Assembly: GCA_022564455.1 (NCBI GenBank)
Contig: JADFLK010000094.1
Location: forward strand, 1 to 7,843
Direction: 5' to 3'
DNA length: 7,843 nucleotides
From: Bacteroidota bacterium
GTDB lineage: Bacteria > Bacteroidota > Rhodothermia > Rhodothermales > Rubricoccaceae
The notes under the pieces are model-generated. The model had not been told where the DNA came from. It saw only the letters and a program-made list of their open reading frames with translations, and made no database searches. Each line of letters begins with the position of its first letter. The stretch's first letter is position 1. Below, one piece after another: positions 1 through 6,478 of this stretch. Made by a program: the position numbers and the translations under genes.

Positions 1-324
1 GAGGAGAGAGTCAGGTTTTTTGGAGTCGAGCCACCAGCAAACTGGTTAAACACCGGCGATGATGCGGCACGACCGGGAGTGTACGTGTACTGGCATGATG
101 GAAGAGTTGTCAAAGTGGGTCGTAGCCTTACCAACGCCAGAAAACGCGCCTATCAACATATACAGCATGACACGCAAGGCAAGATGAAAGTGCTAGAGAA
201 CGATCCTAATGCGCGAATACTGCTCTTTACAGTTAGTCTCGAGGACTGTCACTGGGCTGCTGCATTTGAAATCTTTCTTGAGGATAGGCTCCATCCAGCC
301 ATTCCTACTCAGCGAAGAGGCTAA
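1..324 (+). CDS. GIY-YIG-like nuclease domain protein, 3' part (start lies before the window)
   Basis: The reading frame is open from base 1 to a TAA at 322-324, giving 107 visible residues, so the true start is probably outside the window. An in-frame GTG at 79 is unlikely to be the start because the presumed GIY strand begins at the residue before it. Numbered from the window edge, the fold signatures are GVYVY (26-30) in the GIY position, VVKVGRS (36-42) in the YIG position, basic residues R47, K48 and R49 followed by H53, and a glutamate in AFEIFLEDRLHP (E90), where this superfamily carries its metal-binding Glu. Known members cut DNA in repair, restriction or mobile elements; which role applies here cannot be told. 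The stop codon abuts the tesB ATG with no spacer, which suggests co-transcription. GC is 50% by hand count (162/324), lower than tesB, so recent acquisition is possible. The superfamily call rests on short motifs only. Confidence 0.6.
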   Translation, partial: EERVRFFGVEPPANWLNTGDDAARPGVYVYWHDGRVVKVGRSLTNARKRAYQHIQHDTQGKMKVLENDPNARILLFTVSLEDCHWAAAFEIFLEDRLHPAIPTQRRG

Positions 325-1194
325 ATGAATCCCGTCCTCGAATCCTTCCTCGGTATTCTTGATCTCGAACAGATCGAGTTGAACATTTTCCGCGGCCAGA
401 ACCGGCCGCTGGGGCGGACGCGCGTTTACGGCGGACAGGTGCTGGCGCAGGCGCTCATCGCTGCGGGGCGGACGGTGGAGGAAGATCGCTACGCGCATTC
501 GTTGCACGCCTACTTTATCCTGCCGGGCGATCTAGAAATCCCCATCGTCTACGAAGTCGAGCGCCTTCGAGACGGCGGCAGCTTCGTCACGCGGCGGGTA
601 ACGGCTATCCAGCACGGGCGGCCGATCTTCAATTTGTCGTGTTCCTTCCACAAGGACGAGCCGGGGATGGATCATCAGGCTGACATGCCCGACGTGCCTG
701 GCCCGGATGGCCTGCCGAGCGAGGTAGAACTGGCTCGGGGTATTGCCGAGATGATTCCGGAAGCCGTACGCGACATCTACACGCGGGATCGGCCCATCGA
801 ATTCCGGCCAGTTAATCCCATCAACCCGTTCGCGCCCGATAAGCGCGATCCCCTTAGCCACACGTGGGTACGAGCCGTGGATGCCGTGCCCGGCGGCCTC
901 CTCATGCAGCAGGCCATTCTCGCATACGCTTCGGATTGGGGGCTACTTGGGGCGTCGCTTCTCCCGCACGGCCGTTCGTTTTTCCAGCCGGGTGTGCAGG
1001 CGGCCAGCCTCGACCACGCCATCTGGTTCCACCGCCCGTTCGAAGCGAACGAGTGGCTCCTCTACACCATGGAAAGCCCCAGCGCATTTGGGGCCCGAGG
1101 CTTCACGCGGGGCTCCCTCCATACGCAGGACGGCAAGCTCGTGGCCAGTGTCGTGCAAGAAGGGTTGATCCGTTTGGTGGAGCCCAAACCGTAG
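325..1194 (+). CDS. tesB: Acyl-CoA thioesterase II (TesB)
   Basis: This 289-residue protein hydrolyses acyl-CoA thioesters to free fatty acid and CoA in the cytosol. It is nearly the length of E. coli TesB (286) and shows the double hot-dog pattern. The first half has RVYGGQVLAQAL (33-44), HSLHAYFILPGD (58-69) and LRDGGSFVTRRV (81-92). The second half has YASDWGLL (201-208), SLDHAIWFHRPF (228-239) and VQEGL (277-281). The E. coli catalytic residues Asp204, Thr228 and Gln278 fall at D204, S228 and Q278 with the same numbering; Thr to Ser keeps a hydroxyl. The start is ATG 325, immediately after the upstream TAA, with AGAGG four bases before it as a weak ribosome binding site, so translation may be coupled to the upstream gene. 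It converges on the lipoprotein gene ending at 1206. The gap holds only a small direct repeat of AGATCAG (1195-1201 and 1203-1209) and no visible terminator. Confidence 0.96.
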   Translation: MNPVLESFLGILDLEQIELNIFRGQNRPLGRTRVYGGQVLAQALIAAGRTVEEDRYAHSLHAYFILPGDLEIPIVYEVERLRDGGSFVTRRVTAIQHGRPIFNLSCSFHKDEPGMDHQADMPDVPGPDGLPSEVELARGIAEMIPEAVRDIYTRDRPIEFRPVNPINPFAPDKRDPLSHTWVRAVDAVPGGLLMQQAILAYASDWGLLGASLLPHGRSFFQPGVQAASLDHAIWFHRPFEANEWLLYTMESPSAFGARGFTRGSLHTQDGKLVASVVQEGLIRLVEPKP

Positions 1195-1205
1195 AGATCA
1201 GGAGA

Positions 1206-1994
1206 TCAGTCAAACGCCGCAGCGTCCACGTCAAAGGTCCCCTCCGGCGCCTCTATTTCCGCCCAGCCCGTGTACCGCTCTTCGATGGTCATGGAGCCTC
1301 CTGCCAGCCTGATGGTTTGGACTCGCCGCATGGGAAGCCCTGTTTCTCGGCGGAGATACAGCGTCGCTTCTCCCGTGTCCTCGCCATTAATGCGGATTGT
1401 GAAATGCATAGGCCGAGTCAGCTTTCGGGCTACCACCTCGGGGTCGAGCCATTCAAACGAGTGGACCTGAACCCAGTCATCTATCCCACCGTCTGCGTGG
1501 TCGGGCGGGTTTCCCGTGTACAGGCGGGTCAGGTTGTGCAGCAGGCCCATACGCGAAAGGCCGATTGCAAAGGCCTCGCGTAGGGCAGGCGCGGTAGTCG
1601 TGTCGAAGCCGATTTCACTGGATCGCCCGCCGGTCATCCGCTCGCCATCCGATACGAGGAGCAACGTGGCCGGAGCCAGGAAATCTGCCATATTGCCCTC
1701 CGCCGTAATTCTCAACTGATTGTTCTGCCCTCCCCAAACCTCAGCCACAAGCTGCACGGGGAAGATGGAATCCGCATCCACGATTACACCCGTATAGAGG
1801 CTGTCGGCGTTGATCAGGCGCTCCTCCATGTAGTCGAATGCCTCGCGCGGATCATCGTACAGGAAGGGATTGGGGTCTGCGTACGTGCGTTCCGCATCGT
1901 CCGATCCTTCAGACGGGGTGCAGGCAAGCGCAGCGATGATTAGCGCTGCGCCGGCGAATACAAAAAATGGCCGGATTAATTTCGACGAGATCAC
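1206..1994 (-). CDS. Putative outer-membrane lipoprotein A, DUF2092/LolA-fold-like
   Basis: The predicted product has 262 residues. The N-terminus is a lipoprotein signal: K5 and R8, a hydrophobic stretch (9-24) and a lipobox-like ALAC ending at Cys25, followed by a polar Ser/Asp/Glu-rich linker. The mature part looks like a beta-rich protein of the LolA/LolB or DUF2092 type, with VSDGERMTGGR in the middle and YLRRETGLPMRR near the C-terminus. These motifs recur in the neighbouring protein B, so the two are paralogues. The start is GTG at 1992-1994, the only plausible start giving a full signal peptide. It overlaps the TGA of the preceding gene as GTGA (1991-1994), which implies translational coupling. 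No Shine-Dalgarno sequence is visible. By analogy the fold may bind lipids or other hydrophobic ligands at the envelope, but the function is unknown. The family assignment is from memory of motifs. Confidence 0.75.
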   Translation of the reverse strand: MISSKLIRPFFVFAGAALIIAALACTPSEGSDDAERTYADPNPFLYDDPREAFDYMEERLINADSLYTGVIVDADSIFPVQLVAEVWGGQNNQLRITAEGNMADFLAPATLLLVSDGERMTGGRSSEIGFDTTTAPALREAFAIGLSRMGLLHNLTRLYTGNPPDHADGGIDDWVQVHSFEWLDPEVVARKLTRPMHFTIRINGEDTGEATLYLRRETGLPMRRVQTIRLAGGSMTIEERYTGWAEIEAPEGTFDVDAAAFD

Positions 1995-2764
1995 GGTTGT
2001 TCGGGTAGCGAGAAGGTGAAGGAAGAAATGGCCTCAAACGACCAATCCGAATAGATTTCTTCGGTGATGCGTTCCGACTCATCGAACGTCAGCCGAACCA
2101 TTTGTCGTACGGGGAGTCCGGTTTCCAGGTTGAGCCAGATTGTCGTCGTTACTTCGGCGGCGACGGGATGTTGCAGGCTGAAGGTAAGCGGGCGTACGGG
2201 CGTCCCGTCGAACGTTTCGGGAAGTCCCCAAGAAGCATTCTCGATGGCCGAATGGGCTAGTGGTGGGTCGCCGGGCTCGAAGTCGGCTTCTTCCTCCACC
2301 ATGCCGACGGGTGGTGTGCCGCCTACAAGTTGCAGAAGCGTTCGGTAGGCGCCCCAGCGTAGTATGCTGCCCGTCAGATCGGCGCGAAGACCGCCGGGGA
2401 CGGGCTCCCGGCTGAAGTCAACGAACTGGCCCTCGAGTCCATTGCGCCCGCCGGCCATCTCGTGGCCGTCGGACACCATGCTCGGCGTGGCTCCGAGGCC
2501 GTTCACCTGGCCAGTCGATTCAATGCGCACGCGGCCGCCGGAAGCGAAATGGAAACGGGAGTTCAGGGTGGTTGGCTCATCTTCCGCTGCGGTCGTTTCG
2601 TTTATGGAAACGGCGAAAGAAAACTGCGCGGCATTGTTTAGCCTTTGCTCCAATGCTGCAAAAGCATGTGCCGGATCAGTGTCTGGCGAGGCAGGAGGCG
2701 TTTGTGCGCAAGCCGGTAGCAAAACCAGGAGAAAGGTCATGGCAGTGAAAAAACGAGATCGCAT
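1991..2764 (-). CDS. Putative outer-membrane lipoprotein B, paralogue of protein A
   Basis: The product has 257 residues. ATG at 2762-2764 starts a classic lipoprotein signal: MRSRFF, a hydrophobic core and the lipobox LPAC with Cys19. The frame stays open upstream to 3451, but that extension is Arg-rich, lies wholly inside the M20 gene in another frame and would bury the signal peptide, so the 2764 start is preferred. The mature protein shares SDGHEMAGGR, NLETGLPVRQ and a C-terminal YSDW with protein A (VSDGERMTGGR, RRETGLPMRR, YTGW). It is a LolA/DUF2092-like envelope protein of unknown ligand. Its start lies two bases after the M20 TAG (2767-2769), and its own TGA overlaps the next start. 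This suggests one mRNA with coupled translation of all three genes. The two paralogues are clearly diverged, so the duplication is old. Confidence 0.78.
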   Translation of the reverse strand: MRSRFFTAMTFLLVLLPACAQTPPASPDTDPAHAFAALEQRLNNAAQFSFAVSINETTAAEDEPTTLNSRFHFASGGRVRIESTGQVNGLGATPSMVSDGHEMAGGRNGLEGQFVDFSREPVPGGLRADLTGSILRWGAYRTLLQLVGGTPPVGMVEEEADFEPGDPPLAHSAIENASWGLPETFDGTPVRPLTFSLQHPVAAEVTTTIWLNLETGLPVRQMVRLTFDESERITEEIYSDWSFEAISSFTFSLPEQP

Positions 2765-2766
2765 CT

Positions 2767-4134
2767 CTACTGCCGGCTGTATGCATCCATGAAACGGATG
2801 GAGGCTTCGATGCCCTGATGAAAGCGGTCGAGGCCAAAGTGCTCGTTCGGCGAGTGGATGGCGTCGGAGTCGAGGCCGAAGCCCATGAGCACCGAGTCGA
2901 GGCCGAGAATGCGCTTGAAGTCGGCGACGACGGGAATGGACCCGCCCTCGCGGGTGAAGTACGGCGGGCGCCCGAAAACAGCCTCCATGGCCGTTGCCGC
3001 CGCTTTCATGGCGGGCGAGTTGGTGTCCACAATGGCTGCGTGGCCTCCGTGGAGATCCTTGAAATCGAGCGTCATGGTCTCCGGCACGTGCTTCTCGAAA
3101 TGGCGGCGCAGCTTCTCGGTAATGTCGTCCGGCATCTGGTCGGGGACGAGGCGGCAGGAGATCTTGGCGCTTGCCTGGCTGGGCAACACCGTTTTTGCGC
3201 CTTCGCCGAGATAGCCACCCCACATGCCGTTCACATCGAGCGTCGGGCGGGCGGAGATGCCTTCGAGCGTCGAGAAACCCGTTTCGGTCTTCGTTGCCGG
3301 AGCGCCGGCTTCTTTCAACCACGCCTGCTCGTCGAACGGCAGCGCGCGAAAGCCCTCGCGCTCCTCGTCGGATAGTTCCCGCACCGTGTCGTAAAAGCCC
3401 TCGAGGGTAACACGGTGGTTTTCGTCGTGCAGGTCGGCGATCATCTTGCACAGTGCGTTGATTGGGTTCTCGATCCCCCCGCCGTAAACGCCGCTGTGAA
3501 GGTCGCGCTCCGGGCCCGTGAGTGTTACTTCTACATAAGCGAGCCCGCGCAGGCCGTACGTGATGCTCGGAACTCCATCTGCAAAGAGGCTGGTGTCGGA
3601 AATCATGACAACGTCCGCTGCCAGCAACTCTTTGTTCTGCTCAATGAACGGCACGAGGTGAACGGAGCCACTTTCCTCCTCGCCCTCGATCATAAACTTG
3701 AGGTTCACCGGAAGCTCGCCGGTCGTCTTGAGGTACGCCTCCGCCGCCTTGACGTGCATGAGCACCTGCCCCTTGTCGTCGCAGGCGCCGCGGGCGTAGA
3801 TGATGCCGTCTTTCTCGACCGGTTCGAACGGCGGCGAATCCCACAGTTCCAGCGGGTCCGGCGGCTGCACATCGTAGTGGCCGTAGACGAGCACGGTAGG
3901 CTTGCCGGGGTCATCCCCCATCTCCGCATAAACGATGGGGTGCCCATCCGTTTCCATCACCTCCACGGTTGGAATGCCGATATTTCGCAGGTCATCCGCG
4001 ACCCAGTCTGCCGCCCGGCGGGTGTCGGCGTCGTAGGCCGAGTCCGTCGAGATAGACGGAATGCGGAGAAGGTCTTTCAATTGGCCAACGAAGGCGTCGG
4101 CGTTCTGTTTGGCGTAGTCGAGGGCGGAGGTCAT
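2767..4134 (-). CDS. M20 family metallo-dipeptidase
   Basis: This 455-residue protein belongs to the dinuclear-zinc M20 peptidases, in the branch of bacterial dipeptidases related to carnosinase/CNDP2. The catalytic set is complete: YGHYDVQP with H86 and D88, GACDDKGQ with bridging D119, EGEEESGS with general base E153 and metal ligand E154, MISDT with D180, and HSPNEH with H427. DLHSGVYGG (211-219) matches the lid-domain histidine (H213) that completes the active site across a dimer. The length is normal for the branch. No signal peptide is visible, so it probably acts in the cytosol on short peptides; the substrate is not predictable. The start is ATG 4134; the bases before it (AACCCTTCCCCA) contain no Shine-Dalgarno sequence. 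It is the first gene of a tight unit with lipoproteins B and A. Peptide uptake linked to envelope function is one reading of that, but this is inference. Confidence 0.93.
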   Translation of the reverse strand: MTSALDYAKQNADAFVGQLKDLLRIPSISTDSAYDADTRRAADWVADDLRNIGIPTVEVMETDGHPIVYAEMGDDPGKPTVLVYGHYDVQPPDPLELWDSPPFEPVEKDGIIYARGACDDKGQVLMHVKAAEAYLKTTGELPVNLKFMIEGEEESGSVHLVPFIEQNKELLAADVVMISDTSLFADGVPSITYGLRGLAYVEVTLTGPERDLHSGVYGGGIENPINALCKMIADLHDENHRVTLEGFYDTVRELSDEEREGFRALPFDEQAWLKEAGAPATKTETGFSTLEGISARPTLDVNGMWGGYLGEGAKTVLPSQASAKISCRLVPDQMPDDITEKLRRHFEKHVPETMTLDFKDLHGGHAAIVDTNSPAMKAAATAMEAVFGRPPYFTREGGSIPVVADFKRILGLDSVLMGFGLDSDAIHSPNEHFGLDRFHQGIEASIRFMDAYSRQ

Positions 4135-4290
4135 TGGGGAAGGGTTCTTCGTGATTCTGTCTGAAGTGAATGGGCTCTCGATGGCCCTGTTCGATGTTTT
4201 GGGGGGAGGTCGATCAAGTTTACAAAAGTTAGCCAGTCGCTCGATAACTCCTGTATATATACTCAGCCGCGTTTTCCGAAGGCAAAGCCT
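4135..4290. other. Intergenic spacer between the M20 gene and the methyltransferase gene
   Basis: This 156-base stretch separates two minus-strand genes. It is probably where the M20-lipoprotein unit is transcribed from. On the minus strand it contains a short hairpin next to the methyltransferase stop, a TATATATA palindrome (GTATATATAC, 4253-4262) and TAACTTTTG (4231 to 4223), which resembles the Bacteroidota -7 element TAnnTTTG with one extra T. No gene is visible on either strand. Confidence 0.5.
4256..4285 (-). promoter_or_regulatory. Tentative promoter for the M20-lipoprotein unit
   Basis: On the minus strand TTGCCT (4285-4280) lies 18 bases before TATATA (4261-4256), a loose match to -35/-10 elements of the primary sigma factor. 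The -10 lies within the perfect 10-base palindrome GTATATATAC. This would place the mRNA start about 115 bases before the M20 ATG. An alternative is the downstream TAACTTTTG at 4231-4223, read as a Bacteroidota-type -7 box, although no good -33 TTTG accompanies it. Only sequence resemblance supports either. Confidence 0.25.
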
Positions 4291-4291
4291 T
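4279..4291 (-). terminator. Weak hairpin at the end of the methyltransferase gene
   Basis: AAGGC-TTT-GCCTT forms a five-base-pair stem with a three-base loop, overlapping the last base of the methyltransferase TAA. A long U-run does not follow (the next bases are CGGAAAACG), so intrinsic termination would be weak. It also overlaps the tentative -35 of the next unit. Confidence 0.2.
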
Positions 4292-5034
4292 TATTCCCCT
4301 TTGCGGGCGACCAAAATAAGCCGGGGACTTTCATCGGTGTGAGGACTTCCGTCGTAGTCGCCGAATGTTTCGATGAGCTTCAGGCCCGCTTCGTTATACA
4401 TCCGTTGGAAATCGTCGCGGGCCAGGAGGCGTACAGACTCCACAAACGTATGCGCTTCGCCGTTTTTCGTCAACGTGATGCGCTTGTTGACGCGGGCGCC
4501 TTCAATCCACCGCTCCTGCCGAATGTGGACCTCGCCGTTCTCCTTTTCGCTCTCAGGAACGAGGTGGGCTCGTACGTAGGGCGCGTTGAGGAAATCCTGG
4601 ACCAGCCATCCGCCGGGCTTAAGGGCCGCAGCGATTGATGAGACGGCTCGCTGGTGGTCGGCCTCGTCCTCGAAAAAGCCGAACGAAGTGAACAGGTTTA
4701 CTACACCATCGAACCGTTCCTGGAAGTGCGGCAACCGCATGTCTCCCTGCACGAACGCGATCTGCTTGGGCGTCAATCCCTCGTCCTCTGCTCGTTCGCG
4801 TGCGGTCGCGATGGCCTTCTCGGCGATGTCCAGCCCGGTAACCCGGTAGCCGCGCCCGGCGAACACGCGCGCGTGACGGCCCCTCCCCGTACCTACGTCC
4901 AGAATCTCGGCGCCGGCTTGAGGCCGGACGCTTCGTTCAATCAGGTCGGCGAGGCGCTCCGCGTCCGTAAGGTCGCGCTGGTCGTAGACGAGTTCGTAGC
5001 CGTCGGAGTTGAACCAGTCTTCGTACCAGGGCAT
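4291..5034 (-). CDS. Class I SAM-dependent methyltransferase
   Basis: This 247-residue soluble protein has a Rossmann-like methyltransferase core. Motif I is EILDVGTGRGRHA (43-55), which binds S-adenosylmethionine. GLDIAEKAI (67-75) holds the acidic residue for the ribose. VQGDMRLPHF (95-104) is the adenine-side loop. FDGVVNLFTSFGFF (108-121) is the post-motif strand, and LKPGGWLVQDFLN (138-150) is the usual LKPGG turn. The N-terminus WYEDWFNSDGYELVYDQRD resembles a methyltransferase subfamily often seen in Bacteroidota, whose substrate I do not know. The C-terminal half is a beta-rich extension, probably for substrate. The start is ATG 5034; no Shine-Dalgarno sequence precedes it. It lies 61 bases after ispH in the same direction and is probably co-transcribed, although its own promoter in the AT-rich spacer cannot be excluded. 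Any link to isoprenoid or quinone methylation is speculation. Confidence 0.9.
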   Translation of the reverse strand: MPWYEDWFNSDGYELVYDQRDLTDAERLADLIERSVRPQAGAEILDVGTGRGRHARVFAGRGYRVTGLDIAEKAIATARERAEDEGLTPKQIAFVQGDMRLPHFQERFDGVVNLFTSFGFFEDEADHQRAVSSIAAALKPGGWLVQDFLNAPYVRAHLVPESEKENGEVHIRQERWIEGARVNKRITLTKNGEAHTFVESVRLLARDDFQRMYNEAGLKLIETFGDYDGSPHTDESPRLILVARKGE

Positions 5035-5095
5035 GTTTTGTGGTGAGAGAGGTGGGCGTGTTGGAGATTCGTCCTTTTACTAATTATGATTGTCA

Positions 5096-6349
5096 CTACC
5101 CCGCTTCGGCAGCAAACGGTGCGAGGGCATCTTCAACCGGATGGGCACCGGGGAACCACCCCAGCACACGCTGTACGACTTCGTCCAGCAGGGCGTCCGG
5201 GCAGGAGGCGCCCGCTGTCAGCAGGATGTTGAGCGGACGGCCCAGGTTTGTTGGGAGCCAGTTGGTGGATGTTTTCTCGGATTTCGTGTGGCAGTCGAAA
5301 TGGCGGATCTCGTCGGGGCTCACCAGTCGGTCTGCACCCGAGATAAAGTAGGTCGGCATCTTCTCCTCGCAGAGATCTACGAGATGGCTGGTGTTCGAGG
5401 AGTTGTACCCACCTACCACGATGGCCACGTCGGCGCCGTCCTGGATGACGGCAATCGTCGCGTCCTGGTTCTCTTTCGTAGCGTAGCAGAGGGTGTCCGA
5501 CGTGTCCGCGAAGTGCTCGTTGATATCGGCTTCACCGAATCGTGTGATCATGGCCTGTCGCAGGCGCTCTGCTATGGCGGCGGTTTCCGAGGCCAGCATG
5601 GTCGTCTGGTTCACCACGCCGATGCGTTGCAGGTCGCGCTCGGGGTTGAAGCCGGGCGAGAAGCGGTCGGCAAAGTGCTCGAAAAAGAAGCCAGCATCCT
5701 CTTCGCCGAGAATAACGCGGATGAGATGCTCCGTCTCCGCCATGTTGAGCACCACGACGACCGGCGCGTTGGCCTGTGCGTGGCTAATCGTCGCACGGGT
5801 TTCTTCGTGGTAGCGCTTGCCGTGGACGACGACGGTGTAATCCTGTCGGCCAATCTGGGCGCTCTTCTTCCACACCTTCTCGACGAACGGGCACGTCGTG
5901 TTGTACGTCTGAGGTTCGAGGCCACGCTTGCGGAGGTCGGCTTCTATCTCTCGCGTTGTGCCGAAGGCCGGAATGATGACGATGTCGTCGGGGCTGAGTT
6001 CGTCGAAGGGAATGAGCTGCTTGCCGGTCGTGGTGCGCAGGAACCGGATGCCGCGTTGCTCCAGGTCGACGTTGACCTGCGGATTGTGGATCATCTCAGA
6101 CAAGAGGAAAATCCGCCCGGCGGCTGCCTTCTCCGGATGGTCCTCCAGCGCCCGGTAGACAATCTCGATGGCGTTCTCCACACCGTAGCAGAATCCGAAG
6201 TGCCGCCCGATCTTAAAGCGCACTGGCCCGAAATCCAGCACGGAGGGTGAAAGATCGCGCTTGCGTGGGTCGTCCAAACGCCTTGCCTCCTTCACCCGGC
6301 TGATGATCGGGCTGCGATAGAAAACAGGAACGTCGAACTGGCGGGCCAT
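5096..6349 (-). CDS. ispH: 4-hydroxy-3-methylbut-2-enyl diphosphate reductase (IspH/LytB), long form
   Basis: This enzyme carries out the last step of the MEP pathway, reducing HMBPP to IPP and DMAPP with an iron-sulfur cluster in the cytosol. The three cluster cysteines are present: C54 in FGFCYGVENAI, C153 in TTCPFVEKVW and C288 in DTLCYATKENQ. Substrate-binding residues also map to H88 (EMIHNP), H181 and E183 (KRYHEE), T249/T250 (NQTTM), S317-S318-N319 (YNSSNTSHL) and S382 (TAGASCPD). At 417 residues it is about 100 longer than E. coli IspH (316). It carries an N-terminal extension before the first Cys, as in the cyanobacterial/plant and some Bacteroidota-type enzymes. The start is ATG 6349; no Shine-Dalgarno sequence precedes it. 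It reads divergently from the secreted protein gene, and the 129-base spacer between them carries unusual structure. The methyltransferase follows downstream. Confidence 0.96.
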   Translation of the reverse strand: MARQFDVPVFYRSPIISRVKEARRLDDPRKRDLSPSVLDFGPVRFKIGRHFGFCYGVENAIEIVYRALEDHPEKAAAGRIFLLSEMIHNPQVNVDLEQRGIRFLRTTTGKQLIPFDELSPDDIVIIPAFGTTREIEADLRKRGLEPQTYNTTCPFVEKVWKKSAQIGRQDYTVVVHGKRYHEETRATISHAQANAPVVVVLNMAETEHLIRVILGEEDAGFFFEHFADRFSPGFNPERDLQRIGVVNQTTMLASETAAIAERLRQAMITRFGEADINEHFADTSDTLCYATKENQDATIAVIQDGADVAIVVGGYNSSNTSHLVDLCEEKMPTYFISGADRLVSPDEIRHFDCHTKSEKTSTNWLPTNLGRPLNILLTAGASCPDALLDEVVQRVLGWFPGAHPVEDALAPFAAEAG

Positions 6350-6376
6350 GCGTTGAGCGTAGAAGAATGCCGAAAA

Positions 6377-6463
6377 TTAGCGCCTGTCGTCCAACGCGGG
6401 GATGATAATCGTGTTGCCGGATGGAGGAGCTTTCGCAAGAAATGGCCGTAGACTAAAGCTCAC
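6377..6463 (-). CDS. Possible 28-codon leader ORF upstream of ispH
   Basis: On the minus strand GTG (6463-6461) opens a 28-codon frame ending in TAA at 6379-6377, 27 bases before the ispH ATG. The peptide begins MSFSLRPFLAKAPPSG and ends ALDDRR; it resembles nothing I recognise. The reason to list it is the ribosome binding site: GGAGGT (6474-6469) lies five bases before the GTG, a perfect consensus at good spacing, while the annotated genes around it have none or only a weak one. It could be a leader peptide regulating ispH. Equally, the purine run may be only one arm of the inverted repeat found here. No run of diagnostic codons for attenuation is seen (three Ile codons in a row, no more). 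Confidence 0.25.
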   Translation of the reverse strand: MSFSLRPFLAKAPPSGNTIIIPALDDRR

Positions 6464-6478
6464 GTCTTACCTCCTTCC
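6419..6478. repeat. Compound inverted repeat in the divergent ispH / secreted-protein spacer
   Basis: Two nested arms are present. The inner arm is perfect: GAGCTTT (6427-6433) against AAAGCTC (6455-6461), with a 21-base loop. The outer arm is GGATGGAG (6419-6426) against CTCCTTCC (6471-6478), matching in seven of eight positions. Nine unpaired bases (6462-6470) separate inner and outer arms on one side only. As plus-strand RNA it would be a hairpin ending at the base before the ATG at 6479. As minus-strand RNA it would sequester the GGAGG in front of the leader ORF. It may instead be a DNA operator. No known riboswitch or element is recognised. Confidence 0.5.

Noticed and set aside
79..324. 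GTG at 79 as the start of the first gene
   Set aside because: The frame is open to base 1 and the GIY motif begins at the codon before it, so a start here would cut the fold.
1195..1209. Short direct repeat of AGATCAG between tesB and lipoprotein A
   Set aside because: Two 7-base copies are too short to mean anything without comparison; no stem or T-run makes it a terminator.
864..1583. A 239-codon plus-strand frame spanning the end of tesB and the lipoprotein A gene
   Set aside because: It is out of frame with tesB and antisense to lipoprotein A, with an Arg/Pro-rich product lacking any family motif.
2765..3451. N-terminal extension of lipoprotein B by 229 codons
   Set aside because: The extension overlaps the M20 gene in a different frame, is Arg-rich and would place a lipoprotein signal peptide in mid-protein. 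ATG 2764 gives a proper signal with lipobox.
3415..4164. A 249-codon open frame on the plus strand across the M20 gene
   Set aside because: It is antisense to a complete M20 peptidase with intact catalytic residues; the product is Val/Arg/His-rich with no domain.
5090..6250. A 386-codon open frame on the plus strand across ispH
   Set aside because: It lies entirely antisense to ispH, whose product has all three cluster cysteines and full family motifs. The antisense product has no recognisable domain; long antisense frames are expected in GC-rich genes with biased third positions.
6450..6478. CCTCCTTCC before ATG 6479 as a ribosome binding site
   Set aside because: It has the sequence of the anti-Shine-Dalgarno, not of a ribosome binding site; on this strand it is better explained as the outer arm of the inverted repeat.
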